Shown: positions 56,873 to 64,000 of the stretch, one piece after another
Layout: each line of letters opens with the position of its first letter
How positions within the stretch are numbered: position 1 is the stretch's first letter
Assembly: GCF_018129405.1 (NCBI RefSeq)
Contig: NZ_JAFCLP010000001.1
Location: 992,001 to 1,056,000, forward strand
Reading direction: 5' to 3'
DNA from: Bradyrhizobium iriomotense
GTDB taxonomy: Bacteria; Pseudomonadota; Alphaproteobacteria; Rhizobiales; Xanthobacteraceae
Length of the DNA: 64,000 bases
Position numbers and translations under genes: made by a program
The notes under the pieces: model-generated
What the model saw: only the letters and a program-made list of their open reading frames with translations
The model's database searches: none
Told to the model about the DNA's origin: nothing

Positions 56873-57017
56873 TCCCTCTCCCCGTTCTTACGGGGAGAGG
56901 GTTGGGGTCAGGGGCTGCCTCGGCAAAAACGGTAACAGACGGACTCGCGGAGGCTCCCCCTCACCCGGATTTTCCGCTGCGCGTAAAATCCGGCCTCTCC
57001 CCGCACGCGGGGAGAGG
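56873..57017. repeat. Long intergenic palindromic repeat, copy 3
   Basis: A left hairpin CCCTCTCCCCG..CGGGGAGAGGG (56874-56901), a central CCCCTCACCCGGATT (about 56959-56973), an inner TTTTCCGCTGCGCGTAAAA-type fold and a right hairpin CCTCTCCCCGC..GCGGGGAGAGG (56995-57017). It lies between the thiolase start and the stop of the glucosidase gene. Confidence 0.75.
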
Positions 57018-57025
57018 CGAAGAGA

Positions 57026-58489
57026 TCACACCCCCGCCGCGTTCTTCGCGATCACGTTGCGATAATAGCTCGCGCTGAGCTTTGCGGTGCGGACCTGGGT
57101 GTCGAAGTTGACGTGATAGAGGCCGAAGCGCTTGCTGAGGCCGAACACCCATTCGAAATTGTCCATCAGGCTCCAGAGGAAATAGCCGCGCACCGGCACG
57201 CCCTCGGCGGTGGCGCGCTGCAGCTGGGCGAGATAGTTGCGCAGGTACATGATGCGGTCGGTGTCGTAGATCTTGCCGTCGGGCGAGACCACATCGTCGC
57301 CGGAGGTGCCGTTCTCGGTGATGTAGATCGCATCGGTCTTCCAGATCTTGGCCGCGAGCTTCGGCACCCAGTAGATCGTTTCCGGCGCGATCCGCAGCCA
57401 GTCCGAACTCATGTGCGGGAACGATTTCGGGATCGGCAGCGGCATGAAGCCCGCGCCCTCCTCGGACGGCACCACATAGTTCTGCGGCGCGTAGATGTTG
57501 AGGCCGAGGAAATCGACCGGCGAGGAGATGATCTTCAGCTCGGCCTCGGTGTATTTCGGCGCATCGCCGCCGGCATATTTCAGGAAGGCGTCGGTGTAGC
57601 GGCCTTCCATGATGACATTGAGATAGCCGGCATTCATCTCGCGCAGCGCGATCTCGGCGGCAAGGACATGCTCGGGCGTGTCGATCGCGGGAACACAGAC
57701 GTCGATGTTCTCGGCAGGTCCCACCCGGGTGCCGCGGCGGCCATGAGCCCGCACCGCCTGTACCGCCAGCCCGTGCGCGAGTGCACTGTTGTGCCTGACC
57801 TGGTTGACCTCTCTCTGCGGCAGCGTCACGCCGGGCGCGTCGATGCCGAGGCCATAGCCGAACTGCACGAAGCGGCCGCTCTCGTTCAGCGTGAACACGT
57901 TCTTGACCCGATCGGTCAGGTGCTCGGCGACATAGGCCGCATAGTCGCCGAAGATCTTGCAGGTCTCGGTCGAGCGCCAGCCGCCGAAGCGGTCCTGCAG
58001 CGATTGCGGCAGGTCCCAATGATAGAGCGTCGCCCACGGCTCGATGCCGTTCTTGAGCAGCTCGTCAATGAGCCGATTGTAGAAGTCGAGCCCGCTGGCG
58101 TTCGGCTTGCCGTCCCCGTCCGGAAACACCCGCGGCCAGGCGATCGAGAAGCGATAGGCCTTGCAGCCGAGCTCCTTGATGAGCGCGATATCCTCCTTGT
58201 AGCGGTGGTAGTGCTCGTTGGCGCGGTCGCCGGTCGAGCCGTCCTCGATCTTGCCGGGGATGCGGACGAACTTGTCCCAGATCGAGACCCCTCGCCCGCC
58301 CTCGTTGACCGCGCCCTCGACCTGATAGGACGAGGTCGCCGTGCCCCAGAGAAAGCCTGCCGGAAAGCCGCTGTCGCGCGAGGCCGCTGCCGCCGGCCTG
58401 GCGTCGGCGCCTTCCAGAGGATTTGCGATTGCGGCCGCGGACAATCCCGCCAGCGCGGCAAACTGGCGACGCGAGACTTTGTCCGACAT
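57026..58489 (-). CDS. GH1 beta-glucosidase with Tat signal
   Basis: The 487-residue protein begins MSDKVSRRQFAALAGLSAAA, a twin-arginine signal, so it is probably exported folded. The GH1 barrel follows: FLWGTATSSYQVEGAVNEGG, AYRFSIAWPRVFPDGDG, TLYHWDLPQSLQDRFGGW, acid/base glutamate in FTLNESGRF (usual NEP has become NES), and nucleophile in YITENGTSGDD. WSLMDNFEWVFGLSKRFGLY completes the active site. ATG 58489 is preferred to 58525. It hydrolyses beta-glucosides, perhaps plant-derived. Most GH1 enzymes are cytosolic, so periplasmic location is unusual. Confidence 0.85.
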   Translation of the reverse strand: MSDKVSRRQFAALAGLSAAAIANPLEGADARPAAAASRDSGFPAGFLWGTATSSYQVEGAVNEGGRGVSIWDKFVRIPGKIEDGSTGDRANEHYHRYKEDIALIKELGCKAYRFSIAWPRVFPDGDGKPNASGLDFYNRLIDELLKNGIEPWATLYHWDLPQSLQDRFGGWRSTETCKIFGDYAAYVAEHLTDRVKNVFTLNESGRFVQFGYGLGIDAPGVTLPQREVNQVRHNSALAHGLAVQAVRAHGRRGTRVGPAENIDVCVPAIDTPEHVLAAEIALREMNAGYLNVIMEGRYTDAFLKYAGGDAPKYTEAELKIISSPVDFLGLNIYAPQNYVVPSEEGAGFMPLPIPKSFPHMSSDWLRIAPETIYWVPKLAAKIWKTDAIYITENGTSGDDVVSPDGKIYDTDRIMYLRNYLAQLQRATAEGVPVRGYFLWSLMDNFEWVFGLSKRFGLYHVNFDTQVRTAKLSASYYRNVIAKNAAGV

Positions 58490-58614
58490 GTGATGCTGCC
58501 CCCGAGATGGTTGTTGCAGCCGCACAATGACCGGTCACGGGCAATTTGAGAAGCAGTGGAGGCAGGAGTTGACGATGCAAAAATACAGAAGGGCGCCCCC
58601 GCTCCAATGGGTCG

Positions 58615-59592
58615 CTATTCAGGCTCGATGCCGAGCCCCTGGATGATCTTGCCGGACGAGGCGAGCTGGTCTTCGAGGAAGCGCTTTGCGCCTGCCGTCG
58701 TCACGGCATCGCCGACACGGACATCGAAGCCGAGGGTGGGCGCGCGCTCGCGCACCTCGGACGATTCCAGGGCGCGTGCAATCTCAGCACTCAGTTTTTC
58801 GACGATGTCGGCGGGTGTGCCGACCGGCGCCATGAACATGAACCAGCCCTGGAGATCGACGCTTTGCAGCGTCTCCGCGATCGCAGGAACGTCCGGCAGG
58901 GACTCGATCCGCTTGGCTCCGGCAGCGGCGACTGGTCGAAGCGTACCTGCCTTGATGAAGGCCTCGGCGATCGATGCCGCCTGGATCGTCACCTGGATGC
59001 GTCCTGAGATGGCGTCCTGCACCGCATTCGTGGTCGTGTTGTAGGGGATGAGGACAAAGCCGGTTCCGGCATTCTTGTTGATGGCTTGAGCGATCAGACC
59101 CGAAAGGTTGCGCGCACCGTCGACGGCCAGGCTCAACGAACCCGGCGCAGATTTTTCGAGCTTGATCAATTCCGGCAGCGTATTGGCCTTCACCTCGGGA
59201 TTGACGAGAAGGACGTGGTTGCTCCTCGCCACCATCGCGACCGGCACGAAGTCTTTCACGGGATCATAGGGAAGCTTCTTGAACGTGTAGGGGTTGGTGA
59301 CGAGCGCCGCCGATGTGGCGAACAGGAGCGTGTAGCCGTCCGGAGCCGCGCGGGCGACCGCCTGCGTGCCGACGAGGTTTGCGGCACCCGGGCGATTCTC
59401 GACGATGAACTGCTGCCCGAAGGCCCGCGAGAGCTTTTCGGTGATGAGGCGACACATCACGTCCGGGCTATTGCCCGCCGGCTGCGGCACGACGACGGTC
59501 ACGGGCCGCTGCGGCCACGACTGCGCGAAGGCCGGAAGAGAGAAGCAAAGCGCAAAGCCGGCGAGCAGCAGGCGACGCGATAGTCCGGACAT
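58615..59592 (-). CDS. Bug/TctC-type tripartite transporter binding protein
   Basis: The 325-residue protein has a signal peptide (MSGLSRRLLLAGFALCFSLP, ending AFAQ) and the Bug pattern: WPQRPVTVVVPQPAGNSPDV, ENRPGAANLVGTQAVARAAP, DGYTLLFATSAALVTNPY. It binds a carboxylic acid in the periplasm for a TctAB-type carrier encoded elsewhere. GGGAGG precedes ATG 59592. It is the last gene of the aromatic operon (84 bases after the FAH gene), so it may bind the aromatic acid substrate. Confidence 0.85.
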   Translation of the reverse strand: MSGLSRRLLLAGFALCFSLPAFAQSWPQRPVTVVVPQPAGNSPDVMCRLITEKLSRAFGQQFIVENRPGAANLVGTQAVARAAPDGYTLLFATSAALVTNPYTFKKLPYDPVKDFVPVAMVARSNHVLLVNPEVKANTLPELIKLEKSAPGSLSLAVDGARNLSGLIAQAINKNAGTGFVLIPYNTTTNAVQDAISGRIQVTIQAASIAEAFIKAGTLRPVAAAGAKRIESLPDVPAIAETLQSVDLQGWFMFMAPVGTPADIVEKLSAEIARALESSEVRERAPTLGFDVRVGDAVTTAGAKRFLEDQLASSGKIIQGLGIEPE

Positions 59593-59676
59593 GGTGTTCC
59601 TCCCTGAAAGATGCCGCTTTGCGGGCTTTTATTGGTCGTTCGCAGGCCGCAGCCGTCGCCGGCGGCAGTCGTTCGA

Positions 59677-60522
59677 TCAGGTTTCGTCTGTGACGACATT
59701 CCTGAGCACGCCGAGGCGCTCGACCTCGATCTCGACGACATCGCCGGGCTTCATCCAGAGCGGCGGCTCACGCCGCGCACCGACGCCCCCCGGCGTTCCG
59801 CTGACGATGACGTCGCCAGGCTCAAGCCGCGTAAACGTGGAGCAATATTCGATCTGGCGCGGGATATCGAAGATCATCTGCTTGATCCGCGCGTCCTGCA
59901 TGATCTGCCCGTTGAGGCGGGTCTGGAGCTTGAGCTCGCCGAGCGGACCGAGCTCGTCTGGCGTCATCATCCAGGGCCCGAATGCGCCGGTATCCGAAAA
60001 ATTCTTTCCCGGCGTGAACTGATGCGTGTGACGCTGGAAATCGCGGATGCTGCCGTCGTTGTAGCAGGAATAGCCCACGACGTGGTCCATGGCATCCGCG
60101 CGGGAGATGTAGCGGCCGGCCTTGCCGATGATGACCGCGAGTTCGCCTTCGAAATCGAGATCGGTCGAGACGCGCGGCCGCACGATCGGCTGCAAATGTC
60201 CGGTCTGGCTGTTGGCATAGCGCGAGAAGATGGTGGGGTGATCGACCTCGGCGCGGCCGGTTTCCTTGCGGTGGGTCTCGTAATTCAGGCCCACGCACAG
60301 GATCTTGTCCGGGTTCGGGATGACCGGCAGCCAAGTGACTTTTGAGATCGCAACGGCGGCGGCGCTAGATCTAGCCTCCGCAACACCTGATAGCCCAGAG
60401 CCGATCGCGGCCTTGAGATCGGCATAGCGCGATGTCAGCACGGCGCCGACATCCCAAAAAGTCTCGCCTTCGACCATGCCCCAAGTGGTGCGGCCGTCGA
60501 TCGATACGGTGCTCAGTTTCAC
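59677..60522 (-). CDS. Fumarylacetoacetate hydrolase-family enzyme
   Basis: The 281-residue protein has the FAH C-terminal fold: ILCVGLNYETHRKETGRAEV, DLDFEGELAVIIGKAGRYIS (acidic metal ligands), GYSCYNDGSIRDFQRHTHQF, PGKNFSDTGAFGPWMM, and DVIVSGTPGGVGARREPPLW. Such enzymes cleave beta-diketo acids or hydrate ring-fission products. It begins with a GTG whose last bases overlap the hydroxylase stop (GTGA), with GGAGAG upstream. In this operon it should act on the ring-cleavage product made by the VOC dioxygenase. Confidence 0.88.
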   Translation of the reverse strand: MKLSTVSIDGRTTWGMVEGETFWDVGAVLTSRYADLKAAIGSGLSGVAEARSSAAAVAISKVTWLPVIPNPDKILCVGLNYETHRKETGRAEVDHPTIFSRYANSQTGHLQPIVRPRVSTDLDFEGELAVIIGKAGRYISRADAMDHVVGYSCYNDGSIRDFQRHTHQFTPGKNFSDTGAFGPWMMTPDELGPLGELKLQTRLNGQIMQDARIKQMIFDIPRQIEYCSTFTRLEPGDVIVSGTPGGVGARREPPLWMKPGDVVEIEVERLGVLRNVVTDET

Positions 60523-62141
60523 GGCGTTCTCTCCATTTTCAGATCGGGAATTTTGTCTCGCTCGGCCGGCACGTCACGAAGACGCACATCGATCTCATGC
60601 AGGAGATCGCCGAGCCCGGAGTCATTGCGCGCGGTGCCGAAGACGTAATGGTCGGGCCGCACGATCGCGGCGACGACACCATGGCGGTCGAACCAATTCG
60701 CGAGCACGCCCTCGGTCTCTTCGAGCACATTCGGCACACCTGCGCCGGCAGGCGCGACTGCTGCTGCCGATAGGTCCGGGTGCGCGGCACAGAGCGAGAG
60801 CATCGAAGCTGCATCATTGCTGCGACCGTCGATCAACACGCGCCAGCCGGTCCCGGTCACTTCGTCCAGCAAGCGAGCCGTACGGCCGCTCGCGATACGC
60901 GGCTGCGGAAACAGAGTGCCGCGCGCCGGCATCTGGTGATACGCGAAAAATCCTGCGTGGAGCGGCGGGATGATTTCCTGCCGCGTCAGGAGCAGCGGCT
61001 TGCCGCCACCTTCGGCCAGGATCTTCGCATCGCGCTGCCGGGCCGCTGCCGGATCGCGCTCGCAGATCGACTGGCCGATCGCCTTGATCTTGCCGGTCAG
61101 CTCGATGACGTGCTGCTTGCGTTCGACCGTGTAGCTGTCGAGCAGGCTGTCGGAGGAGACGCCCTTAAGCACATGATCCAGCTTCCAGACCAGGTTCGTG
61201 GCATCGCGCAGGCCCTGGCACATGCCCTGGCCGATGAAGGGAGGCTGCTGATGCGCGGCATCGCCAGCAATCAGGATCCTGCCGTTGCGCCAATCGGCGG
61301 CAACGAGGGCGTGGAAGCGATAGGAGGCCGCTCGCCACAATTCCCCGTCATGCGGCGTGAGCCAGGGCGCGAGCAGCTTCCAGACATTGTCGGGTCGCTC
61401 CATCTGCCGCGCGTCTTCGCCCGGCAGCAGCATGATCTCCCAGCGGCGATGGTTCTTCGGGCCGATGAGGAAGCTCACGGGACGCGCCGGATTGCAGAAT
61501 TGCGCAGAGCATTGCGGCAGGCGGGCAAGCGCGCTCTCGTTGACGCGCAAGTCGACCACCAGCCAGGGTTCGTCGAAGATGAGATCCTCGAGCGCAAGAG
61601 CTGCGATCTGACGCACGGTGCTCGATGCGCCATCGCAGCCGAGCACGTAGCGCGCCGTCACCGAACGGTGTTGTCCATCGCTGTCCTTCAGGCGCGCCTC
61701 GACGCGATCGGACGTTTGCAGGAGATCGAGCAGTTCGACGCCGAGCTCGGCCCGCACATTGGAAAAGCCGGTCGCGTGGCGGCGCAGTTCGGCCTCGACC
61801 GCAGGCTGGCTGAACACCATGCTCGGCGTGTAGCCGAGCGGATAGGGCTTTGCGACCATGTCGATGCGCCGGATCAACTGGCCGTCGACGCCAAAATGCT
61901 CCGATGCGGTGAAAGGCTCGATATAGGGCGAGATCGCGTCAGTGAGCCCCATATTGTCGAAGTGACGGAAAATCTCGTGATCGAGCGCGATCGCGCGCGG
62001 CTTGTCGTAGACATCAGTGAGCCGATCGATGACCAGCGTGCGATGACCGAGGCGGCCGAGCTGGCCTGCGGCAACGGCGCCGGTCGGCCCGAAGCCGACG
62101 ACGAGCACGTCATAGTCGGTTGCGCCAGCGGTCTCCGTCAT
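60519..62141 (-). CDS. FAD-dependent aromatic hydroxylase, MhpA-like
   Basis: The 540-residue class A flavoprotein monooxygenase has the dinucleotide motif VLVVGFGPTGAVAAGQLGRL (residues 13-32), GCDGASSTVR in the middle, and the second FAD motif ILIAGDAAHQQPPFIGQGMC. It resembles 3-(3-hydroxyphenyl)propionate hydroxylase (MhpA), which adds a second hydroxyl ortho to the first using NAD(P)H and O2. Start and stop overlap the neighbours by 4 bases each, so translation is coupled with the dioxygenase and the FAH hydrolase. The exact phenol is unknown. Confidence 0.88.
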   Translation of the reverse strand: MTETAGATDYDVLVVGFGPTGAVAAGQLGRLGHRTLVIDRLTDVYDKPRAIALDHEIFRHFDNMGLTDAISPYIEPFTASEHFGVDGQLIRRIDMVAKPYPLGYTPSMVFSQPAVEAELRRHATGFSNVRAELGVELLDLLQTSDRVEARLKDSDGQHRSVTARYVLGCDGASSTVRQIAALALEDLIFDEPWLVVDLRVNESALARLPQCSAQFCNPARPVSFLIGPKNHRRWEIMLLPGEDARQMERPDNVWKLLAPWLTPHDGELWRAASYRFHALVAADWRNGRILIAGDAAHQQPPFIGQGMCQGLRDATNLVWKLDHVLKGVSSDSLLDSYTVERKQHVIELTGKIKAIGQSICERDPAAARQRDAKILAEGGGKPLLLTRQEIIPPLHAGFFAYHQMPARGTLFPQPRIASGRTARLLDEVTGTGWRVLIDGRSNDAASMLSLCAAHPDLSAAAVAPAGAGVPNVLEETEGVLANWFDRHGVVAAIVRPDHYVFGTARNDSGLGDLLHEIDVRLRDVPAERDKIPDLKMERTP

Positions 62142-63037
62142 GCGCGCGCCGCCGTGAAGGGAATGGCGAGCTGCGCCGCTTTACAGGCCTCGGACTTCGG
62201 CGGGGCGATGCCCCATTGATCGGTTCGTCCCGGAGGCCAGACCCAATCACTCGGACCTTTCGCGACGTAGCTGTCGTCGATCTGCAGGACTTCGGCGGTG
62301 TATTCGATCACGCTACCTGCGGGATCGACGAAATAGGCGAACACGTTGTCGCCCGGTCCGTGACGGCCGACGCCCCAGCCGATCGGATAACCGTGGTCCA
62401 CCATGCGACCGGAGCCGCGCATGACGGACTCCAGATCCGGCATGAGGAAAGCCACGTGATTGAGACCGTTGCGAGGGGCCTCCGCAAGCACGATGGCGTG
62501 GTGATCGCTGTTGCAGCACAGGAACGCCATCAGCTTCGACCGATCCGACAGCCGGAATCCCAGGGTCTCCTGATAGAATGCGGAGAGCTTCTCGATGTCG
62601 GCGCTGTTGATGTTGACGTGTGCCAGCCGCTCGGGGCGGTCAGCGATCACGCGCGCCGGTTTGGTACGATCGCCATGAACGAACTCGATGACGCATCCCT
62701 GCTCTTCGCGAACCGCGAAACTTGTTCCGCCCGACGGCGCAGACGACGGCGCGGGTGAGCTGATCACCTCACAGCCGGCTTGCCGCGCACGCGCGAACAG
62801 GCGGTGCAGATCCTCGTGCGAGCGGGCGCGGAAGCTGATCCTGCGGAGTGATGTCGCCTCACCCGGCGTGAGCTCGAGGACGTGGAAGTCGCTGCCCGTC
62901 GCGGCAAGGTACACCGTGCCGCCCGCTTCCGCCGCGACGTCGAGGCCCCAGACCTTGCTGTAGAACTCGACCGAGCCGGCAAGCTGCGGCGTCGTGACTT
63001 CGACGCTGCGCAGGGCCGTCACCGGAAAGTCGGACAT
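62138..63037 (-). CDS. VOC-family extradiol dioxygenase
   Basis: The 299-residue protein has two vicinal-oxygen-chelate modules. The second carries the metal ligands: H in RLAHVNINSADIEKLSAFYQ, H in NGLNHVAFLMPDLESVM, and E in SVIEYTAEVLQIDDSYV. GRHGPGDNVFAYFVDPAG is typical of ring-cleaving type I enzymes (BphC/catechol 2,3-dioxygenase). It should open the catechol made by the hydroxylase. AAGGAA precedes ATG 63037. It is the first gene of the operon, divergent from the GntR regulator. Confidence 0.87.
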   Translation of the reverse strand: MSDFPVTALRSVEVTTPQLAGSVEFYSKVWGLDVAAEAGGTVYLAATGSDFHVLELTPGEATSLRRISFRARSHEDLHRLFARARQAGCEVISSPAPSSAPSGGTSFAVREEQGCVIEFVHGDRTKPARVIADRPERLAHVNINSADIEKLSAFYQETLGFRLSDRSKLMAFLCCNSDHHAIVLAEAPRNGLNHVAFLMPDLESVMRGSGRMVDHGYPIGWGVGRHGPGDNVFAYFVDPAGSVIEYTAEVLQIDDSYVAKGPSDWVWPPGRTDQWGIAPPKSEACKAAQLAIPFTAARA

Positions 63038-63080
63038 CGGGCTTCCTTGTCAGGGAGTGCGAACGTCACCTCATTAATAT

Positions 63081-63092
63081 GTATAAAATATC
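63081..63092. promoter_or_regulatory. GntR operator candidate shared with the 29.6-kb locus
   Basis: GTATAAAATATC is the exact reverse complement of GATATTTTATAC at 29583-29594. It lies in an AT-rich spacer (63060-63140) between the dioxygenase operon and its GntR gene. Flanking bases also match in part. Confidence 0.5.
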
Positions 63093-63163
63093 ACGTAAAG
63101 CAAAAATTTATAAATAATTGTGCGAGCTCTGCTAATGTACATAAGTGCTGGAGATTCTGATGG

Positions 63164-63862
63164 ATGCCCATGAGCACTGACAGCCAGAGGGTCGACCAAC
63201 CGGCAACGCTGGCGACCACGATCTACGTGCGCCTCAAGGCCGACATCCTGACGACGCGGCTCGAGCCCGGTCGCAAGCTCCAGTCGCGCTTCCTGATGGA
63301 GCAGTACAACGTCGGACAGACCCCACTGCGCGAGGCCCTCAACCGCCTGACCACCGAAGAGTTCGTCGTCGGCATGGAACAGCGCGGCTTCTATGTGAAG
63401 GAGGTCAGCAAGGAGGAGCTCCAGGAGCTGACCAAGACGCGGTGCTGGGTCGAGGGTCTGGCGCTTCGCGAGTCCATGCAGAATGCGACCCAGACCTGGG
63501 AAGAGGCCCTGCTGGTTGCGCATCACCGGCTCGATCGTACGCCGCGCTCGCTCAAGCCCGACACATTCGAGGACAATCCGGATTGGGAGAGGGTGCACCG
63601 CGCGTTCCACGCGACGCTGATCGGTCTTTGCGGCTCACGACCGCTGCTCGGCTTCTGCGAGCAGCTCGCCGACCGGCTCTATCGGTATCGCATGATGTCG
63701 ATTGCGAAGGCCTATCCGGCGCGCAAGGTCGGTGCCGAGCACAGCGATATCCTTCAGGCGGTTCTCGCCAGGGACAGCGAGCAGGCCGTGCGTCTGCTTC
63801 AGCAGCACTATCAGCGCACCGCCGACGTCATCTATTCCGATCTCGACGGATTGCTGGCGTAG
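63164..63862 (+). CDS. GntR-family regulator, FCD type
   Basis: The 232-residue protein has a winged helix (IYVRLKADILTTRLEPGRKL, LMEQYNVGQTPLREALNRLT, FVVGMEQRGFYVKEV) and an FCD domain with HRAFHATLIGLC and HSDILQAVLARDSEQAVRLL (metal-binding histidines). It likely represses the divergent aromatic operon until a pathway acid binds. GGAG lies 10 bases before ATG 63164; ATG 63170 is also possible. Confidence 0.87.
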   Translation: MPMSTDSQRVDQPATLATTIYVRLKADILTTRLEPGRKLQSRFLMEQYNVGQTPLREALNRLTTEEFVVGMEQRGFYVKEVSKEELQELTKTRCWVEGLALRESMQNATQTWEEALLVAHHRLDRTPRSLKPDTFEDNPDWERVHRAFHATLIGLCGSRPLLGFCEQLADRLYRYRMMSIAKAYPARKVGAEHSDILQAVLARDSEQAVRLLQQHYQRTADVIYSDLDGLLA

Positions 63863-63892
63863 CTTCGTCTAAGGGACATGGAGCCAGTGCGG

Positions 63893-64000
63893 TCAGCGCG
63901 AGCGCTTCGGCAGCTTTGGAAGCTTGTGAGGATCGAACGCCGGCAACTGCCCGGTTTGCTCGGACGCCGGCGGCTGCTGCTCCGTCAGAATGAGCGTACC
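63893..64000 (-). CDS. C-terminal end of an unknown gene (partial)
   Basis: The frame is open from the right edge to a TGA at 63893-63895, giving 35 residues that begin GTLILTEQQPPASEQTGQLP and end KLPKLPKRSR. The tail is proline- and lysine-rich. I cannot identify the protein. It converges on the GntR gene. Confidence 0.45.
   Translation of the reverse strand, partial: GTLILTEQQPPASEQTGQLPAFDPHKLPKLPKRSR

Overview
The window looks like a chromosomal segment of a Bradyrhizobium-type alphaproteobacterium. This rests on uniformly high GC, a complete cbb operon with form IC RuBisCO in the order cbbF-P-T-A-L-S-X-E with divergent cbbR, several short intergenic palindromes familiar to me from Bradyrhizobium, and many small hydrophilic stress proteins typical of that genus. 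I saw no rRNA, tRNA, CRISPR array or insertion sequence.

Layout. 0-8.7 kb: the tail of a PLP aminotransferase, an HpaD-like ring-cleavage dioxygenase with a small HTH regulator, an aldo/keto reductase, a Tat-exported PhoD phosphatase, several small secreted proteins, nitronate monooxygenase, and an SDR enzyme divergent from an HxlR regulator. 8.8-15.2 kb: a dense stress-type island of small proteins (PRC-barrel, DUF4142-like, SDR, PAP2 phosphatase, two DUF3147 membrane proteins, a ribbon-helix-helix-like protein). 15.3-23.3 kb: an operon of a 2098-residue cytosolic poly-HAMP hybrid histidine kinase and a REC-PAS-HWE kinase, preceded by a perfect match to the alphaproteobacterial general-stress (EcfG) promoter. 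23.3-25.8 kb: more small stress-type genes, several with EcfG-like promoters.

26-32.7 kb: DegP-family protease divergent from a universal stress protein with a FixK/FNR-type box; an amino-acid ABC binding protein divergent from a GntR regulator and FAD oxidoreductase; a decayed GGDEF/EAL gene. 33-42.9 kb: the Calvin cycle operon and cbbR. 43-51 kb: small proteins, an MFS exporter and its TetR regulator with two near-identical operators, a structured intergenic repeat, a ClC channel, a class II aldolase and MarC. 51-55.2 kb: a YciE-like ferritin-fold protein, an Hsp20-lon operon and HU. 55.5-64 kb: thiolase, a Tat-exported GH1 glucosidase, and an aromatic-degradation operon (VOC extradiol dioxygenase, MhpA-like hydroxylase, FAH hydrolase, Bug binding protein) divergent from a GntR regulator.

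How it fits together. The region mixes autotrophic carbon fixation, catabolism of aromatic compounds and amines, and stress physiology. EcfG-like promoters recur before small stress genes and before the large kinase operon, which suggests that the kinases belong to, or feed back on, the general stress response. Three mobile-looking families of short repeats are scattered through the spacers.
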